Positions 23,294-32,243 of a DNA stretch of 64,000 nt are shown one piece after another. Origin of the DNA: Thioalkalivibrio sp. K90mix (lineage in GTDB: Bacteria; Pseudomonadota; Gammaproteobacteria; Ectothiorhodospirales; Ectothiorhodospiraceae); the NCBI RefSeq assembly GCF_000025545.1, contig NC_013930.1, positions 1 to 64,000 of the forward strand. Reading direction: 5' to 3'. The notes below the pieces were generated by a model. The model was given only the letters and a program-made list of their open reading frames with translations. It made no database searches and was not told the DNA's origin. The position numbers and the translations under genes are program-made. How positions within the stretch are numbered: the first letter of the stretch is position 1; every line of letters starts with the position of its first letter.

Positions 23294-24451
23294 ATGACCA
23301 CAGCGAACCAGGGACGGGTTCGAGTTGATCGGTCGGCCGTTCAGGTCGGCAAGCCCCTCCCCTTTTCCGTCTATGACCACCGCGGTCATCTGGTCATGCG
23401 AGCCGGGTACGTGCTGACGCGCGAAGCCCAGCTGGACCGGCTCCTGGAGCTCGGGATGTTTCAGGACCCCGATCCCGCACGGGAAGCCACGGCGAACCGG
23501 GATCGAAAGAATGTCCGTCAGGCGAGAGGACGGCCGATTGAGCGGCTGGAGGATCTCCAGTGGCAGGTGGGTCGCGTACTCGATCAGCTGGTCGCCGGCG
23601 ACGGAAACCCCGAGACCATGACGCACCGGGTCGTGCCGGAACTGACGGATCTGAGCGCAGCGTGCCCCGATGCCTTGATCGGTTATATCCACCAGGAACG
23701 GGAAGCACCCTACGGGCACACCCATGCCTTGAATGTGGCGGGACTCGTGCTGCTGCTTGGGCGTTCTATGGGGTTCGAGCCGTCGACGCTGAAGGCCAGC
23801 GCGGCGGCCGCCCTTACCGGCAATATCGGCATGGCGGATCTGCAAAACGTCCTCCTGCTACAGTCCGATCCGGTCACCGCCGAGCAACGCCGCGAGATCC
23901 AGTCCCATCCCGAGACCTCGGCGCAGATGCTGGAAGATGCCGGCGTGGTAGATTCCGCCTGGCTTCGCGTCGTGCGAGAACATCACGAACGCTGCGATGG
24001 GAGCGGGTATCCACGCGGCATCGGAGAGACGGCCATCCATCCGGGCGCACGCCTGGTGGCGGTGGCGGATCGTTACAGCGCGAGCATTTCGCCTCGGCAG
24101 TACAGGCCGCAGATGAGTTCACAGGAAGCGCTGCGCGAGATGTTTGCGGACCACAACGAAACGGCGCAGTGCCCGTATGACCGTGAGGTCCTGGCTGCCC
24201 TGATCAAGCTGCTGGGGGTATATCCGCCCGGCACCCGGGTCCGGCTTGCCAGCGGCGAATATGCCATCGTGGTGAAACGGGGGGCATCGAAATCCACCGC
24301 ACCACGGGTGGCGGCCTATGCCGACCGAAATGGGGCGCCCTATTCCGGTGGCCCCCTGGTGCGGGACACACGGGATCCGGACTACAACGTCCGCGGGATT
24401 GCGGAAACACCGCCGCCCCTGCCCTGCCCGCTCGCCGCGTTTTGGGTATAG
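23294..24451 (+). CDS. HD-GYP domain protein with degenerate HD motif
   Basis: The 385-residue protein has an N-terminal DUF3391-like region (residues 1-60) and an HD-GYP domain (about 115-310). The H-T-H segment and the GYP motif (H-H-E-R-C-D-G-S-G-Y-P) and V-A-D-R-Y are present, but the HD signature reads A-A-L-T-G-N-I-G-M where H-D is expected. Loss of two metal ligands suggests no c-di-GMP hydrolysis; a sensing or scaffolding role is inferred. ATG 23294 is preferred over GTG 23288 for its spacing from AAGGA. Confidence 0.8.
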   Translation: MTTANQGRVRVDRSAVQVGKPLPFSVYDHRGHLVMRAGYVLTREAQLDRLLELGMFQDPDPAREATANRDRKNVRQARGRPIERLEDLQWQVGRVLDQLVAGDGNPETMTHRVVPELTDLSAACPDALIGYIHQEREAPYGHTHALNVAGLVLLLGRSMGFEPSTLKASAAAALTGNIGMADLQNVLLLQSDPVTAEQRREIQSHPETSAQMLEDAGVVDSAWLRVVREHHERCDGSGYPRGIGETAIHPGARLVAVADRYSASISPRQYRPQMSSQEALREMFADHNETAQCPYDREVLAALIKLLGVYPPGTRVRLASGEYAIVVKRGASKSTAPRVAAYADRNGAPYSGGPLVRDTRDPDYNVRGIAETPPPLPCPLAAFWV

Positions 24452-24506
24452 ATACAGGGCTTGGCTTGCTCAGGCCGGTAACGCGGCGCCCACTACATCC
24501 ACGCAA

Positions 24507-24546
24507 AACGACCTTTGACAGGCGCGCTCGGGTGGCCGCGTAATAC
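24507..24546 (+). promoter_or_regulatory. AACGACCTTTGACA motif upstream of the LRR gene
   Basis: AACGACCTTTGACA (24507-24520) and TAATAC (24541-24546), the same motif and spacing as before the secreted gene at 8178. Confidence 0.4.
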
Positions 24547-24583
24547 AGGAATCCGAGGAATACGAAGGACAAGGAGCGTCCGC

Positions 24584-27500
24584 ATGCATCAGAAGGCCCA
24601 ATCCCCCCAGCTGCTGAAAAAACCGCTCGCGTTGGCGATCGGCGTGGTGCTGGCGAGCGCCTACCTCACCTCTGTATCGGCCGGGGAATCCGGTATCCGG
24701 GTGGTGCTACCCGACACCAGCGACAAGGTGGATACCGCCGGAATGACCCCGACCCCGGGGGATCCGGAGGTCTGGAACTCCTACGCCCACTCCGAAGGCT
24801 TTTCGACGGTCGGCGACTACGCCACGGATGATGTGGCTTTCAATAGTGAATCGGCCACCTGCCTGCCGATGGGTCCGGGCTGCGAAGACTTCAATGACTA
24901 CTTCCCCGAGCCGAACCCCGCGGGTGACCTGCGGTTCAACAGCAACGACCTGGTGAGTACGACCGGGCTGGAGACCATCGAGACGGTGGGGGGTGAACTG
25001 AACCTCAGTTTTAATGATCTGACCGACGTGGATGGGCTTTCGGGGCTGCGTGAAGTGGGCGGGACACTGAACCTGCGGGGCAACGACCTGACCGACCTGC
25101 GGGGACTGGGCAGCCTGCACACGGTGGGCGGTGCGGTCTTCCTGGACCGAAACGACCTCCAGACGCTGGACGGTCTGGAGAACCTGGAGGAGACGGGCAG
25201 CATTTACCTGTACGGGAACGACCTGACGGATATCTCGGCCCTGAGCGGGCTCCGTCGCGCGGGTGGCATCTTCCATCTGTACGACAACCCCCGCCTGGCT
25301 GACCTGTCGCCGCTGTCGAACATCGAAGACGATGTGGCCTTCCAGGGCTCATTCGGCGGTCAGGTCCGCATCGACGCCGGCATCCATGAGCGCGCGGGCT
25401 TCGTGCCGATCCAGGGCGGCGCCCTGTGCCAGGACCACAACGCCGATGCGTTCAACGATAGCTACGCCCAGCAGGCCGAGGTGTGCGCGGATGATACGAT
25501 GGAGGCCTCGGCCACCTGGAACTCCTACGCCCACTCCGAAGGCTTTTCGACGGTCGGCGACTACGCCACGAATGATGTGGCTTTCAATAGTGAATCGGCC
25601 ACCTGCCTGCCGATGGGTCCGGGCTGCGAAGACTTCAATGACCACTTCCCCGAGCCGAACCCCGCGGGTGACCTGCTGTTCAACAGCAACGACCTGGTGA
25701 GCACGGCCGGGTTGGAGACCATCGAGACGGTGGGGGGTGAACTGAACCTCAGTTTTAATGATCTGACCGACGTGGATGGGCTTTCGGGGCTGCGTGAAGT
25801 GGGCGGGACACTGAACCTGCGGGGCAACGACCTGACCGACCTGCGGGGACTGGGCAGCCTGCACACGGTGGGCGGTGCGGTCTTCCTGGACCGAAACGAC
25901 CTCCAGACGCTGGACGGTCTGGAGAACCTGGAGGAGACGGGCAGCATTTACCTGTACGGGAACGACCTGACGGATATCTCGGCCCTGAGCGGGCTCCGTC
26001 GCGCGGGTGGCATCTTCCATCTGTACGACAACCCCCGCCTGGCTGACCTGTCGCCGCTGTCGAACATCGAAGACGATGTGGCCTTCCAGGGCTCATTCGG
26101 CGGTCAGGTCCGCATCGACGCCGGCATCCATGAGCGCGCGGGCTTCGTGCCGATCCAGGGCGGCGCCCTGTGCCAGGACCACAACGCCGATGCGTTCAAC
26201 GATAGCTACGCCCAGCAGGCCGAGGTGTGCGCGGATGATACGATGGAGGCCTCGGCCACCTGGAACTCCTACGCCCACTCCGAAGGCTTTTCGACGGTCG
26301 GCGACTACGCCACGAATGATGTGGCTTTCAATAGTGAATCGGCCACCTGCCTGCCGATGGGTCCGGGCTGCGAAGACTTCAATGACCACTTCCCCGAGCC
26401 GAACCCCGCGGGTGACCTGCTGTTCAACAGCAACGACCTGGTGAGCACGGCCGGGTTGGAGACCATCGAGACGGTGGGGGGTGAACTGAACCTCAGTTTT
26501 AATGATCTGACCGACGTGGATGGGCTTTCGGGGCTGCGTGAAGTGGGCGGGACACTGAACCTGCGGGGCAACGACCTGACCGACCTGCGGGGACTGGGCA
26601 GCCTGCACACGGTGGGCGGTGCGGTCTTCCTGGACCGAAACGACCTCCAGACGCTGGACGGTCTGGAGAACCTGGAGGAGACGGGCAGCATTTACCTGTA
26701 CGGGAACGACCTGACGGATATCTCGGCCCTGAGCGGGCTCCGTCGCGCGGGTGGCATCTTCCATCTGTACGACAACCCCCGCCTGGCTGACCTGTCGCCG
26801 CTGTCGAACATCGAAGACGATGTGGCCTTCCAGGGCTCATTCGGCGGTCAGGTCCGCATCGACGCCGGCATCCATGAGCGCGCGGGCTTCGTGCCGATCC
26901 AGGGCGGCGCCCTGTGCCAGGACCACAACGCCGATGCGTTCAACGATAGCTACGCCCAGCAGGCCGAGGTGTGCGCGGATGATACGATGGAGGCCTCGGC
27001 CACCTGGAACTCCTACGCCCACTCCGAAGGCTTTTCGACGGTCGGCGACTACGCCACGAATGATGTGGCTTTCAATAGTGAATCGGCCACCTGCCTGCCG
27101 ATGGGTCCGGGCTGCGAAGACTTCAATGACCACTTCCCCGAGCCGAACCCCGCGGGTGACCTGCTGTTCAACAGCAACGACCTGGTGAGCACGGCCGGGT
27201 TGGAGACCATCGAGACGGTGGGGGGTGAACTGAACCTCAGTTTTAATGATCTGACCGACGTGGATGGGCTTTCGGGGCTGCGTGAAGTGGGCGGGACACT
27301 GAACCTGCGGGGCAACGACCTGACCGACCTGCGGGGACTGGGCAGCCTGCACACGGTGGGCGGTGCGGTCTTCCTGGACCGAAACGACCTCCAGACGCTG
27401 GACGGCCTGGAGAACCTGGAGGCGACGGGCAGAATTTACCTGTACGGGAACGACCTGACGGATATTTCGGCCCTGAGCGGGCTGCGTCGCACTGGCAACC

Positions 27501-28480
27501 GCTTCCATCTGTACGACAACCCCCGCCTGGCCGATCTGTCGCCGCTGTCGAACATCGAAGACGATGTGGTCTTCCAGAGCTCATTCGGCGGTCGGGTCCG
27601 CATCGACGCCGGAATCCATGAGCGCGCGGGCTTCGTGCCGATCCAGGGCGGCGCCCTGTGCCAGGACCACAACGCCGATGCGTTCAACGATAGCTACGCC
27701 CAGCAGGCCGAGGTGTGCGCGGATGATACGATGGAGGCCTCGGCCACCTGGAACTCCTACGCCCACTCCGAAGGCTTTTCGACGGTCGGCGACTACGCCA
27801 CGAATGATGTGGCTTTCAATAGTGAATCGGCCACCTGCCTGCCGATGGGTCCGGGCTGCGAAGACTTCAATGACCACTTCCCCGAGCCGAACCCCGCGGG
27901 TGACCTGCTGTTCAACAGCAACGACCTGGTGAGCACGGCCGGGTTGGAGACCATCGAGACGGTGGGGGGTGAACTGAACCTCAGTTTTAATGATCTGACC
28001 GACGTGGATGGGCTTTCGGGGCTGCGTGAAGTGGGCGGGACACTGAACCTGCGGGGCAACGACCTGACCGACCTGCGGGGACTGGGCAGCCTGCACACGG
28101 TGGGCGGTGCGGTCTTCCTGGACCGAAACGACCTCCAGACGCTGGACGGCCTGGAGAACCTGGAGGCGACGGGCAGAATTTACCTGTACGGGAACGACCT
28201 GACGGATATTTCGGCCCTGAGCGGGCTGCGTCGCACTGGCAACCGCTTCCATCTGTACGACAACCCCCGCCTGGCCGATCTGTCGCCGCTGTCGAACATC
28301 GAAGACGATGTGGTCTTCCAGAGCTCATTCGGCGGTCGGGTCCGCATCGACGCCGGAATCCATGAGCGCGCGGGCTTCGTGCCGATCCAGGGCGGCGCCC
28401 TGTGCCAGGACCACAACGCCGATGCGTTCAACGATGACTACGCCCAGCAGGCCGAGGTATGCGAGAGCGTTGAGGGGTAG
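24584..28480 (+). CDS. 1298-residue secreted protein with five 248-residue leucine-rich repeat blocks
   Basis: A signal peptide (residues 1-38, ending S-V-S-A-G-E) precedes the shared motif I-R-V-V-L-P-D-T. The rest is five tandem blocks of 248 residues. Each has a Cys pair (C-L-P-M-G-P-G-C), six leucine-rich repeats of about 20 residues (L-N-L-S-F-N-D-L, L-N-L-R-G-N-D-L, V-F-L-D-R-N-D-L, I-Y-L-Y-G-N-D-L types) resembling receptor-L/LRR surface domains, and a second Cys pair (A-L-C-Q-D-H...E-V-C). It is probably exported and exposed; ligand unknown. AAGGAG precedes the ATG. Confidence 0.85.
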   Translation: MHQKAQSPQLLKKPLALAIGVVLASAYLTSVSAGESGIRVVLPDTSDKVDTAGMTPTPGDPEVWNSYAHSEGFSTVGDYATDDVAFNSESATCLPMGPGCEDFNDYFPEPNPAGDLRFNSNDLVSTTGLETIETVGGELNLSFNDLTDVDGLSGLREVGGTLNLRGNDLTDLRGLGSLHTVGGAVFLDRNDLQTLDGLENLEETGSIYLYGNDLTDISALSGLRRAGGIFHLYDNPRLADLSPLSNIEDDVAFQGSFGGQVRIDAGIHERAGFVPIQGGALCQDHNADAFNDSYAQQAEVCADDTMEASATWNSYAHSEGFSTVGDYATNDVAFNSESATCLPMGPGCEDFNDHFPEPNPAGDLLFNSNDLVSTAGLETIETVGGELNLSFNDLTDVDGLSGLREVGGTLNLRGNDLTDLRGLGSLHTVGGAVFLDRNDLQTLDGLENLEETGSIYLYGNDLTDISALSGLRRAGGIFHLYDNPRLADLSPLSNIEDDVAFQGSFGGQVRIDAGIHERAGFVPIQGGALCQDHNADAFNDSYAQQAEVCADDTMEASATWNSYAHSEGFSTVGDYATNDVAFNSESATCLPMGPGCEDFNDHFPEPNPAGDLLFNSNDLVSTAGLETIETVGGELNLSFNDLTDVDGLSGLREVGGTLNLRGNDLTDLRGLGSLHTVGGAVFLDRNDLQTLDGLENLEETGSIYLYGNDLTDISALSGLRRAGGIFHLYDNPRLADLSPLSNIEDDVAFQGSFGGQVRIDAGIHERAGFVPIQGGALCQDHNADAFNDSYAQQAEVCADDTMEASATWNSYAHSEGFSTVGDYATNDVAFNSESATCLPMGPGCEDFNDHFPEPNPAGDLLFNSNDLVSTAGLETIETVGGELNLSFNDLTDVDGLSGLREVGGTLNLRGNDLTDLRGLGSLHTVGGAVFLDRNDLQTLDGLENLEATGRIYLYGNDLTDISALSGLRRTGNRFHLYDNPRLADLSPLSNIEDDVVFQSSFGGRVRIDAGIHERAGFVPIQGGALCQDHNADAFNDSYAQQAEVCADDTMEASATWNSYAHSEGFSTVGDYATNDVAFNSESATCLPMGPGCEDFNDHFPEPNPAGDLLFNSNDLVSTAGLETIETVGGELNLSFNDLTDVDGLSGLREVGGTLNLRGNDLTDLRGLGSLHTVGGAVFLDRNDLQTLDGLENLEATGRIYLYGNDLTDISALSGLRRTGNRFHLYDNPRLADLSPLSNIEDDVVFQSSFGGRVRIDAGIHERAGFVPIQGGALCQDHNADAFNDDYAQQAEVCESVEG
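24773..28480 (+). repeat. five 744-bp tandem repeats inside the LRR gene
   Basis: Units start at about 24773, 25517, 26261, 27005 and 27749. Units 2 and 3 look identical; units 4 and 5 share variants in their second half (for example A-T-G-R-I for E-T-G-S-I). The pattern implies recent unequal exchange. Confidence 0.9.
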
Positions 28481-28500
28481 TAGCTGACCTGAAAAGAAAA

Positions 28501-28577
28501 TCGACAAGAAGAACCGATTCGATACGATGACATCTCCTGACAACCTGGAGCCGGCCCAAAGCCGGACAGGAGGCTTC
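28501..28577 (+). promoter_or_regulatory. TCGACA-family promoter with leader hairpin
   Basis: TCGACA (28501-28506), 16 bases, TACGAT (28523-28528), hairpin GCCGGCCCAAAGCCGG, AGGAGG, ATG at 28578. Confidence 0.65.
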
Positions 28578-28904
28578 ATGCAGACCCTCTGCTCGTTCAC
28601 CCTCAACGAAAAGCGATTCGTTCAGGGGAAGAACGCCCTGAAGGATGTTCCGGAATCGTTCGGATTCTTCCGCAAGACGCGCGGCGGTCTGCTGCTGTTC
28701 CTGCGCAACGGTCGCCGTATTGGCGGGGTCCGCCGGGACGGGTTGATCTATCGATCCTCCAGGTTGGAGATCAACGGAAAACCCCGCTGGTGGCATCAGC
28801 CCGCGCCACCGGAGGAACTCGGCGGCCTCGAGTACATGAGTCTCGAGTCGCACGAGGAAGCCCGGAAAGCCCTGGAAATCGGGTTCGAGGCCCAACCCTC
28901 GTGA
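28578..28904 (+). CDS. hypothetical 108-residue basic protein
   Basis: Family not recognised. Beta-rich and basic, with strands such as GGLLLFLRNGRRIGGV, and an acidic helical tail. First gene of a unit probably running to 29853. Confidence 0.65.
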   Translation: MQTLCSFTLNEKRFVQGKNALKDVPESFGFFRKTRGGLLLFLRNGRRIGGVRRDGLIYRSSRLEINGKPRWWHQPAPPEELGGLEYMSLESHEEARKALEIGFEAQPS

Positions 28905-29221
28905 GAATCCCCTGCCCGGACTGTCAGGCGCACCCCGGGCAACTGCATCAGCCGGGGTGCAGCCTCGATCCGTGCCCGGCCTGCGGAAACGTATTCCGAT
29001 CCTGCCAGTGCCTGGATGACGGAACCCCTCGGGTCCGATGGACGGGATACTGGCAAGGCACCCTGGAATGTCGCGCGTTCGGGTGGTACGTCCGGCCCAT
29101 CGAGGGGCAAGGCGACGTGCGCTGTGGCCGCGACCATCCCGACGCCGTGGAAGACCTGAACCGGCTCGCACGCGATGCGATCTGGGATCCGGATCAGCTG
29201 CGGTACGAACGCGTCCAGTGA
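28901..29221 (+). CDS. hypothetical 106-residue protein with Cys/His clusters
   Basis: GTG start in a GTGA overlap. C-P-D-C...H...H-x-P-G-C-x-x-x-P-C-P-A-C-G...C-x-C in the first 40 residues suggests two zinc sites; the remainder is a compact aromatic domain. Family not recognised. Confidence 0.65.
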   Translation: MRIPCPDCQAHPGQLHQPGCSLDPCPACGNVFRSCQCLDDGTPRVRWTGYWQGTLECRAFGWYVRPIEGQGDVRCGRDHPDAVEDLNRLARDAIWDPDQLRYERVQ

Positions 29222-29240
29222 GGCACAGCGAGGCGTGAAT

Positions 29241-29477
29241 ATGGATCAAGACCAACTGGAGCGGATCACCAGCTTGCTCAAAGGTAGCTGGCCGATGGAA
29301 GAGGACGAGGCGCAGCACATCGCGACCAACTGCCTTGAGGTCCTGGAGCGTGACGCTGGGTATCGCGATCGGCTGACGCGCCTGATGCGGGTGCTGCCAA
29401 GCGAATGCGCGATGACCGCCGCCCTTGCCGCCAACCAGATGATCGGACTCCACAGTACCCGCAAAAGGGCTCATTAG
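29241..29477 (+). CDS. hypothetical 78-residue helical protein
   Basis: Family not recognised. Predicted all-helical and soluble; GGCGTGAAT precedes the start, so the ribosome binding site is weak. Confidence 0.55.
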   Translation: MDQDQLERITSLLKGSWPMEEDEAQHIATNCLEVLERDAGYRDRLTRLMRVLPSECAMTAALAANQMIGLHSTRKRAH

Positions 29478-29532
29478 GCCTTTTGCGCATCACCCCACGG
29501 AACCTGGCCCGTAGCCAAGGAGGAAAGCCCGC

Positions 29533-29853
29533 ATGCAACCCGACATTCTAAAAAGAATACCCACCCTGCCTCAGCGCCAGGATTCCCGCTCCGAACAGTT
29601 GCGCGACCTGCTCGCTGTCGCGAATCGGCTGGGCATGTACGACGCCGCCGATGCCATCCGGTCGATGTTCGACGCGAACACGCTACCCGCTGCGCCACAC
29701 GGATGCCACTGCGACCTCACCCCGGGGGAGCAGCCTGACGGCTGCGTCCTCGATGAGGGAAAGCCGGAGGACTGCGTGCATGCGCACCCGGGGATGCGCA
29801 AGGAGCAGTGCCACTATTGGCGCCTGGTGCAGGAACCCGGAGATGGGGTCTAA
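29533..29853 (+). CDS. hypothetical 106-residue protein with C-terminal Cys/His cluster
   Basis: Behind AAGGAGG and a hairpin-like leader. A helical first half is followed by H-x-C-x-C, C, D-C-x-H-x-H and C-H, a pattern compatible with metal binding. Family not recognised. Confidence 0.65.
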   Translation: MQPDILKRIPTLPQRQDSRSEQLRDLLAVANRLGMYDAADAIRSMFDANTLPAAPHGCHCDLTPGEQPDGCVLDEGKPEDCVHAHPGMRKEQCHYWRLVQEPGDGV

Positions 29854-29897
29854 CAAACGGAGTCACCGGCTACACCTGCTCAGACAGGCCCGAAAAA

Positions 29898-29971
29898 TCG
29901 ACAGATCCCGCCGCCCCGATAGACTGGCCCCCAACTCACGGATACCGGCCCGGAGCCGGCAGGAGCTCCAC
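29898..29971 (+). promoter_or_regulatory. TCGACA-family promoter with leader hairpin
   Basis: TCGACA (29898-29903), 16 bases, TAGACT (29920-29925), hairpin ACCGGCCCGGAGCCGG, CAGGAG. Confidence 0.65.
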
Positions 29972-30163
29972 ATGGATCAAGTATTCAGCCAGAACACCCT
30001 CCACGATCACATCGCCGCGCACGGAATGGGTGACCCAACCCCGGAGGGTTGCGCTCTGGGGCGCCGTCTTATCGAGACAGGCGATGATTATGCGACGGCC
30101 GCTCACGAAGTCGTGGCTCGGGGGCTGACGCATCCACCGGAGGAAGACGGTGATGACGATTGA
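29972..30163 (+). CDS. hypothetical 63-residue acidic protein
   Basis: Family not recognised. Single gene behind its own promoter and hairpin; helical with an acidic C-terminus (EEDGDDD). Confidence 0.65.
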   Translation: MDQVFSQNTLHDHIAAHGMGDPTPEGCALGRRLIETGDDYATAAHEVVARGLTHPPEEDGDDD

Positions 30164-30222
30164 TCGTCTGAAAGGCACCCCCCGACTCTGCGTGGAGCCG
30201 CCTAAGCCCCACCCACGAAAAA

Positions 30223-30250
30223 TCGACAGAAAGTGGGCGCGGCGGATACT
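30223..30250 (+). promoter_or_regulatory. TCGACA-family promoter
   Basis: TCGACA (30223-30228), 16 bases, GATACT (30245-30250), then AAAGGAA before the ATG at 30280; no leader hairpin here. Confidence 0.55.
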
Positions 30251-30279
30251 GACCGCGAACCCATTAAAAAGGAACCGGG

Positions 30280-30516
30280 ATGATTCCAGATAAACGCGTG
30301 AACTCCTTCCACGTCGGCCAGGTATGGGAAAGCCCTAAAGGGACCTTCTACCGTGTCATGGACCGCCAGCGCGGCGGCAAGGCCACCCTGCGCCTCGACG
30401 CAGACGGATCCGGCCGCAAGACGGTACGCGATTGGGATGCCGTGATCGGCTGGGTCTTGTACGGCGACCCCGAGCATGCGGACGAATACCCCACTGGACA
30501 GGAAACCCGGGCGTGA
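30280..30516 (+). CDS. hypothetical 78-residue protein
   Basis: Family not recognised. Beta-rich small domain (VGQVWESPKGTFYRVM, ATLRLDADG) resembling short SH3-like barrels. Overlaps the next gene by GTGA. Confidence 0.65.
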   Translation: MIPDKRVNSFHVGQVWESPKGTFYRVMDRQRGGKATLRLDADGSGRKTVRDWDAVIGWVLYGDPEHADEYPTGQETRA

Positions 30517-30776
30517 AGCGTTTCGCCCGCGAGTTCGAACTGGAGGAATGGGGTCAGGTGATCGCCATTCGCAACCAGACCGGGAAAGGTCAGCCCCGTG
30601 TGCTGATCTACGCCCAGCCACCGGGCTATGAGGTGGCCTCGGTCGGGGTGTTATTCGATCTCACACCCGAAGGCAACGACAAGGCCGATGCCTATTTCAA
30701 AGACCTCGATCTCGACCAGATCCGGGAGGCGTTGCAGGTACTGGTGGGTATGAACAAGAAAGCTGGAAGTTGCTAA
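30513..30776 (+). CDS. hypothetical 87-residue protein
   Basis: GTG start coupled to the preceding gene. A beta-rich core (GQVIAIRNQTGKGQPRVLIYA) and a C-terminal helix. Family not recognised. Confidence 0.6.
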   Translation: MKRFAREFELEEWGQVIAIRNQTGKGQPRVLIYAQPPGYEVASVGVLFDLTPEGNDKADAYFKDLDLDQIREALQVLVGMNKKAGSC

Positions 30777-30823
30777 CCAAACGCATCGGGGCGCGTGCCC
30801 GCACCTGCTCCGTGGGGCGCGGT

Positions 30824-31753
30824 TTATCCGCAGGCGCGTTTGGCTTTGCGGGCCATCCCGCCAAGGATCCTGCGAACGAGCGGCCGCAGAAAAGGCGTGA
30901 CATGCACGAGCGCCGCACCGAGCGGACTCAGGAGACGATAAAGCCCGACCAGAGGGGCACCATACCACTGGGCGCGCAAAGGCCCGTCCCGCCACGCACG
31001 AAGAGCCATGACGTCTGAGTGATTGAGGGTCTGGTAGACCGCCGTCGAAAACACCAAGAACGCGGGCATACGACGGGTGAACACCCGTAGAGAGCCTGAC
31101 GGGAAGCTGAAGGTGTCGGAGGAGCCTCGTGCCGTTCGCTCCTGGATGTATGCCGCAATCGCGGCCCAGCGCTCTTCCACCCTCTCCTGCTCGGTCTGAT
31201 GATCCTGACGCTCGATGTCCGCCAGCATGGCTCGGAGCACCCGGCCCTCCCGGCTCTTCAGCCAGTTCACGGTATGCGTCACATGCTCAGGCAGGTTCTG
31301 GACCGCAGACGCGTTGGCGATGCGGACGATGGCGGCATGCATCGGGCGACGCGCTGCCTCGGGGTTGTCGCGGTCGATCTCCACCGATTCACGCCGCTTC
31401 CCCGTATGGTATTCGCACAGCTCCAGGAGGAGTTCGAGCTGATCCACTTCGGGAAGTTGTCGGGGTACCAGGTTGAGAAAGCGCGTTGCCGTCTTCCCGG
31501 ACATCTTCACTCGGCCGGAGCGCCAGCGGGGAAGCGTCTCGATGGCGTAGTCGTGCGCGCTCGATCCAAACGCGCGTCGATAATTGTCGAACAGCGCATC
31601 CAGCTGTTCCTCGGAGAGCCGGAACAGCGTATCCAGAACCTCGTCCACAAACGGCGGGCCGATACGCCGGCGCAGCCGCTTGAAGTCCTCGATATGTTCG
31701 AGGGCCCGGCGCTGTTCACTCGATAGAGCACGCCCGCCGTAGTGGTAAGCCAT
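30824..31753 (-). CDS. hypothetical 309-residue helical protein
   Basis: Family not recognised. Charged, mostly helical; a more hydrophobic region near the C-terminus (about residues 255-295) is probably not a full membrane anchor. It is the first gene on the minus strand in this part and has a TCGACA-like promoter upstream at 31859-31832. It converges with the gene ending at 30776. Confidence 0.65.
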   Translation of the reverse strand: MAYHYGGRALSSEQRRALEHIEDFKRLRRRIGPPFVDEVLDTLFRLSEEQLDALFDNYRRAFGSSAHDYAIETLPRWRSGRVKMSGKTATRFLNLVPRQLPEVDQLELLLELCEYHTGKRRESVEIDRDNPEAARRPMHAAIVRIANASAVQNLPEHVTHTVNWLKSREGRVLRAMLADIERQDHQTEQERVEERWAAIAAYIQERTARGSSDTFSFPSGSLRVFTRRMPAFLVFSTAVYQTLNHSDVMALRAWRDGPLRAQWYGAPLVGLYRLLSPLGAALVHVTPFLRPLVRRILGGMARKAKRACG

Positions 31754-31831
31754 TCTGCTGTCCTTGCTCCAGGTCCGTAAAAGCCCAATCCGGGTGCCCG
31801 AGATCGCGCGTCAGAGGGTTTTGTTGGGGAA

Positions 31832-31859
31832 AGATCGCACGGGGGCCGCAATCTGTCGA
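31832..31859 (-). promoter_or_regulatory. TCGACA-family promoter, minus strand
   Basis: Reading leftwards, AAATCGACAG (TCGACA 31859-31854) is followed after 16 bases by CGATCT. The -35 side is clear, the -10 poor. Confidence 0.4.
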
Positions 31860-31969
31860 TTTAATCCGACCCACCCCCTCCCCATCGGGGGCGCAGTGGC
31901 GTTACAGTCGGGACAGAACCCGGTGATTGGGGCCGGGCCCCTCAAGCAAGGATGCGAAGGAGGTCAAGG

Positions 31970-32233
31970 ATGGCCGTGTACGTCGATGACGCACAGATCC
32001 CATTCGGTCGGATGGTGGTTTGCCACATGCTGGCCGACACCGAGGAAGAGCTTCATGCGATGGCGGAGCGTATCGGGCTCCACCGACGCTGGCACCAATC
32101 CCCTGGCACCTGGCGAAGCCACTACGATGTCGCCCTCGCCCGTCGGGAACTGGCGGTGCTGCATGGCGCGATCGAGATTACCCGCCGCGAGGCTGTCCGT
32201 GTTCGACGCAGACATCGGGCTATGTGCGCATAA
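31970..32233 (+). CDS. DUF4031 family protein
   Basis: The 87-residue product begins M-A-V-Y-V-D-D-A-Q-I-P-F-G-R-M-V-V-C-H-M-L-A-D-T-x-E-E-L-H-A-M-A, the signature of DUF4031, a small family common in phages and plasmids, and continues with H-Y-D-V and A-I-E-I-T-R-R-E. Biochemical role unknown. AAGGAGG lies upstream of the ATG. Confidence 0.85.
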   Translation: MAVYVDDAQIPFGRMVVCHMLADTEEELHAMAERIGLHRRWHQSPGTWRSHYDVALARRELAVLHGAIEITRREAVRVRRRHRAMCA

Positions 32234-32243
32234 AGGAGCAGCG

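Noticed and set aside
24773-28480. CRISPR array
   Set aside because: The repeats are 744 bp, contiguous and coding; there are no short repeats with unique spacers anywhere in the window.
24707-28606. Repeated minus-strand frames of 113-223 codons opposite the LRR gene
   Set aside because: They repeat only because the sense repeats do; no starts with ribosome binding sites and no recognisable domains.
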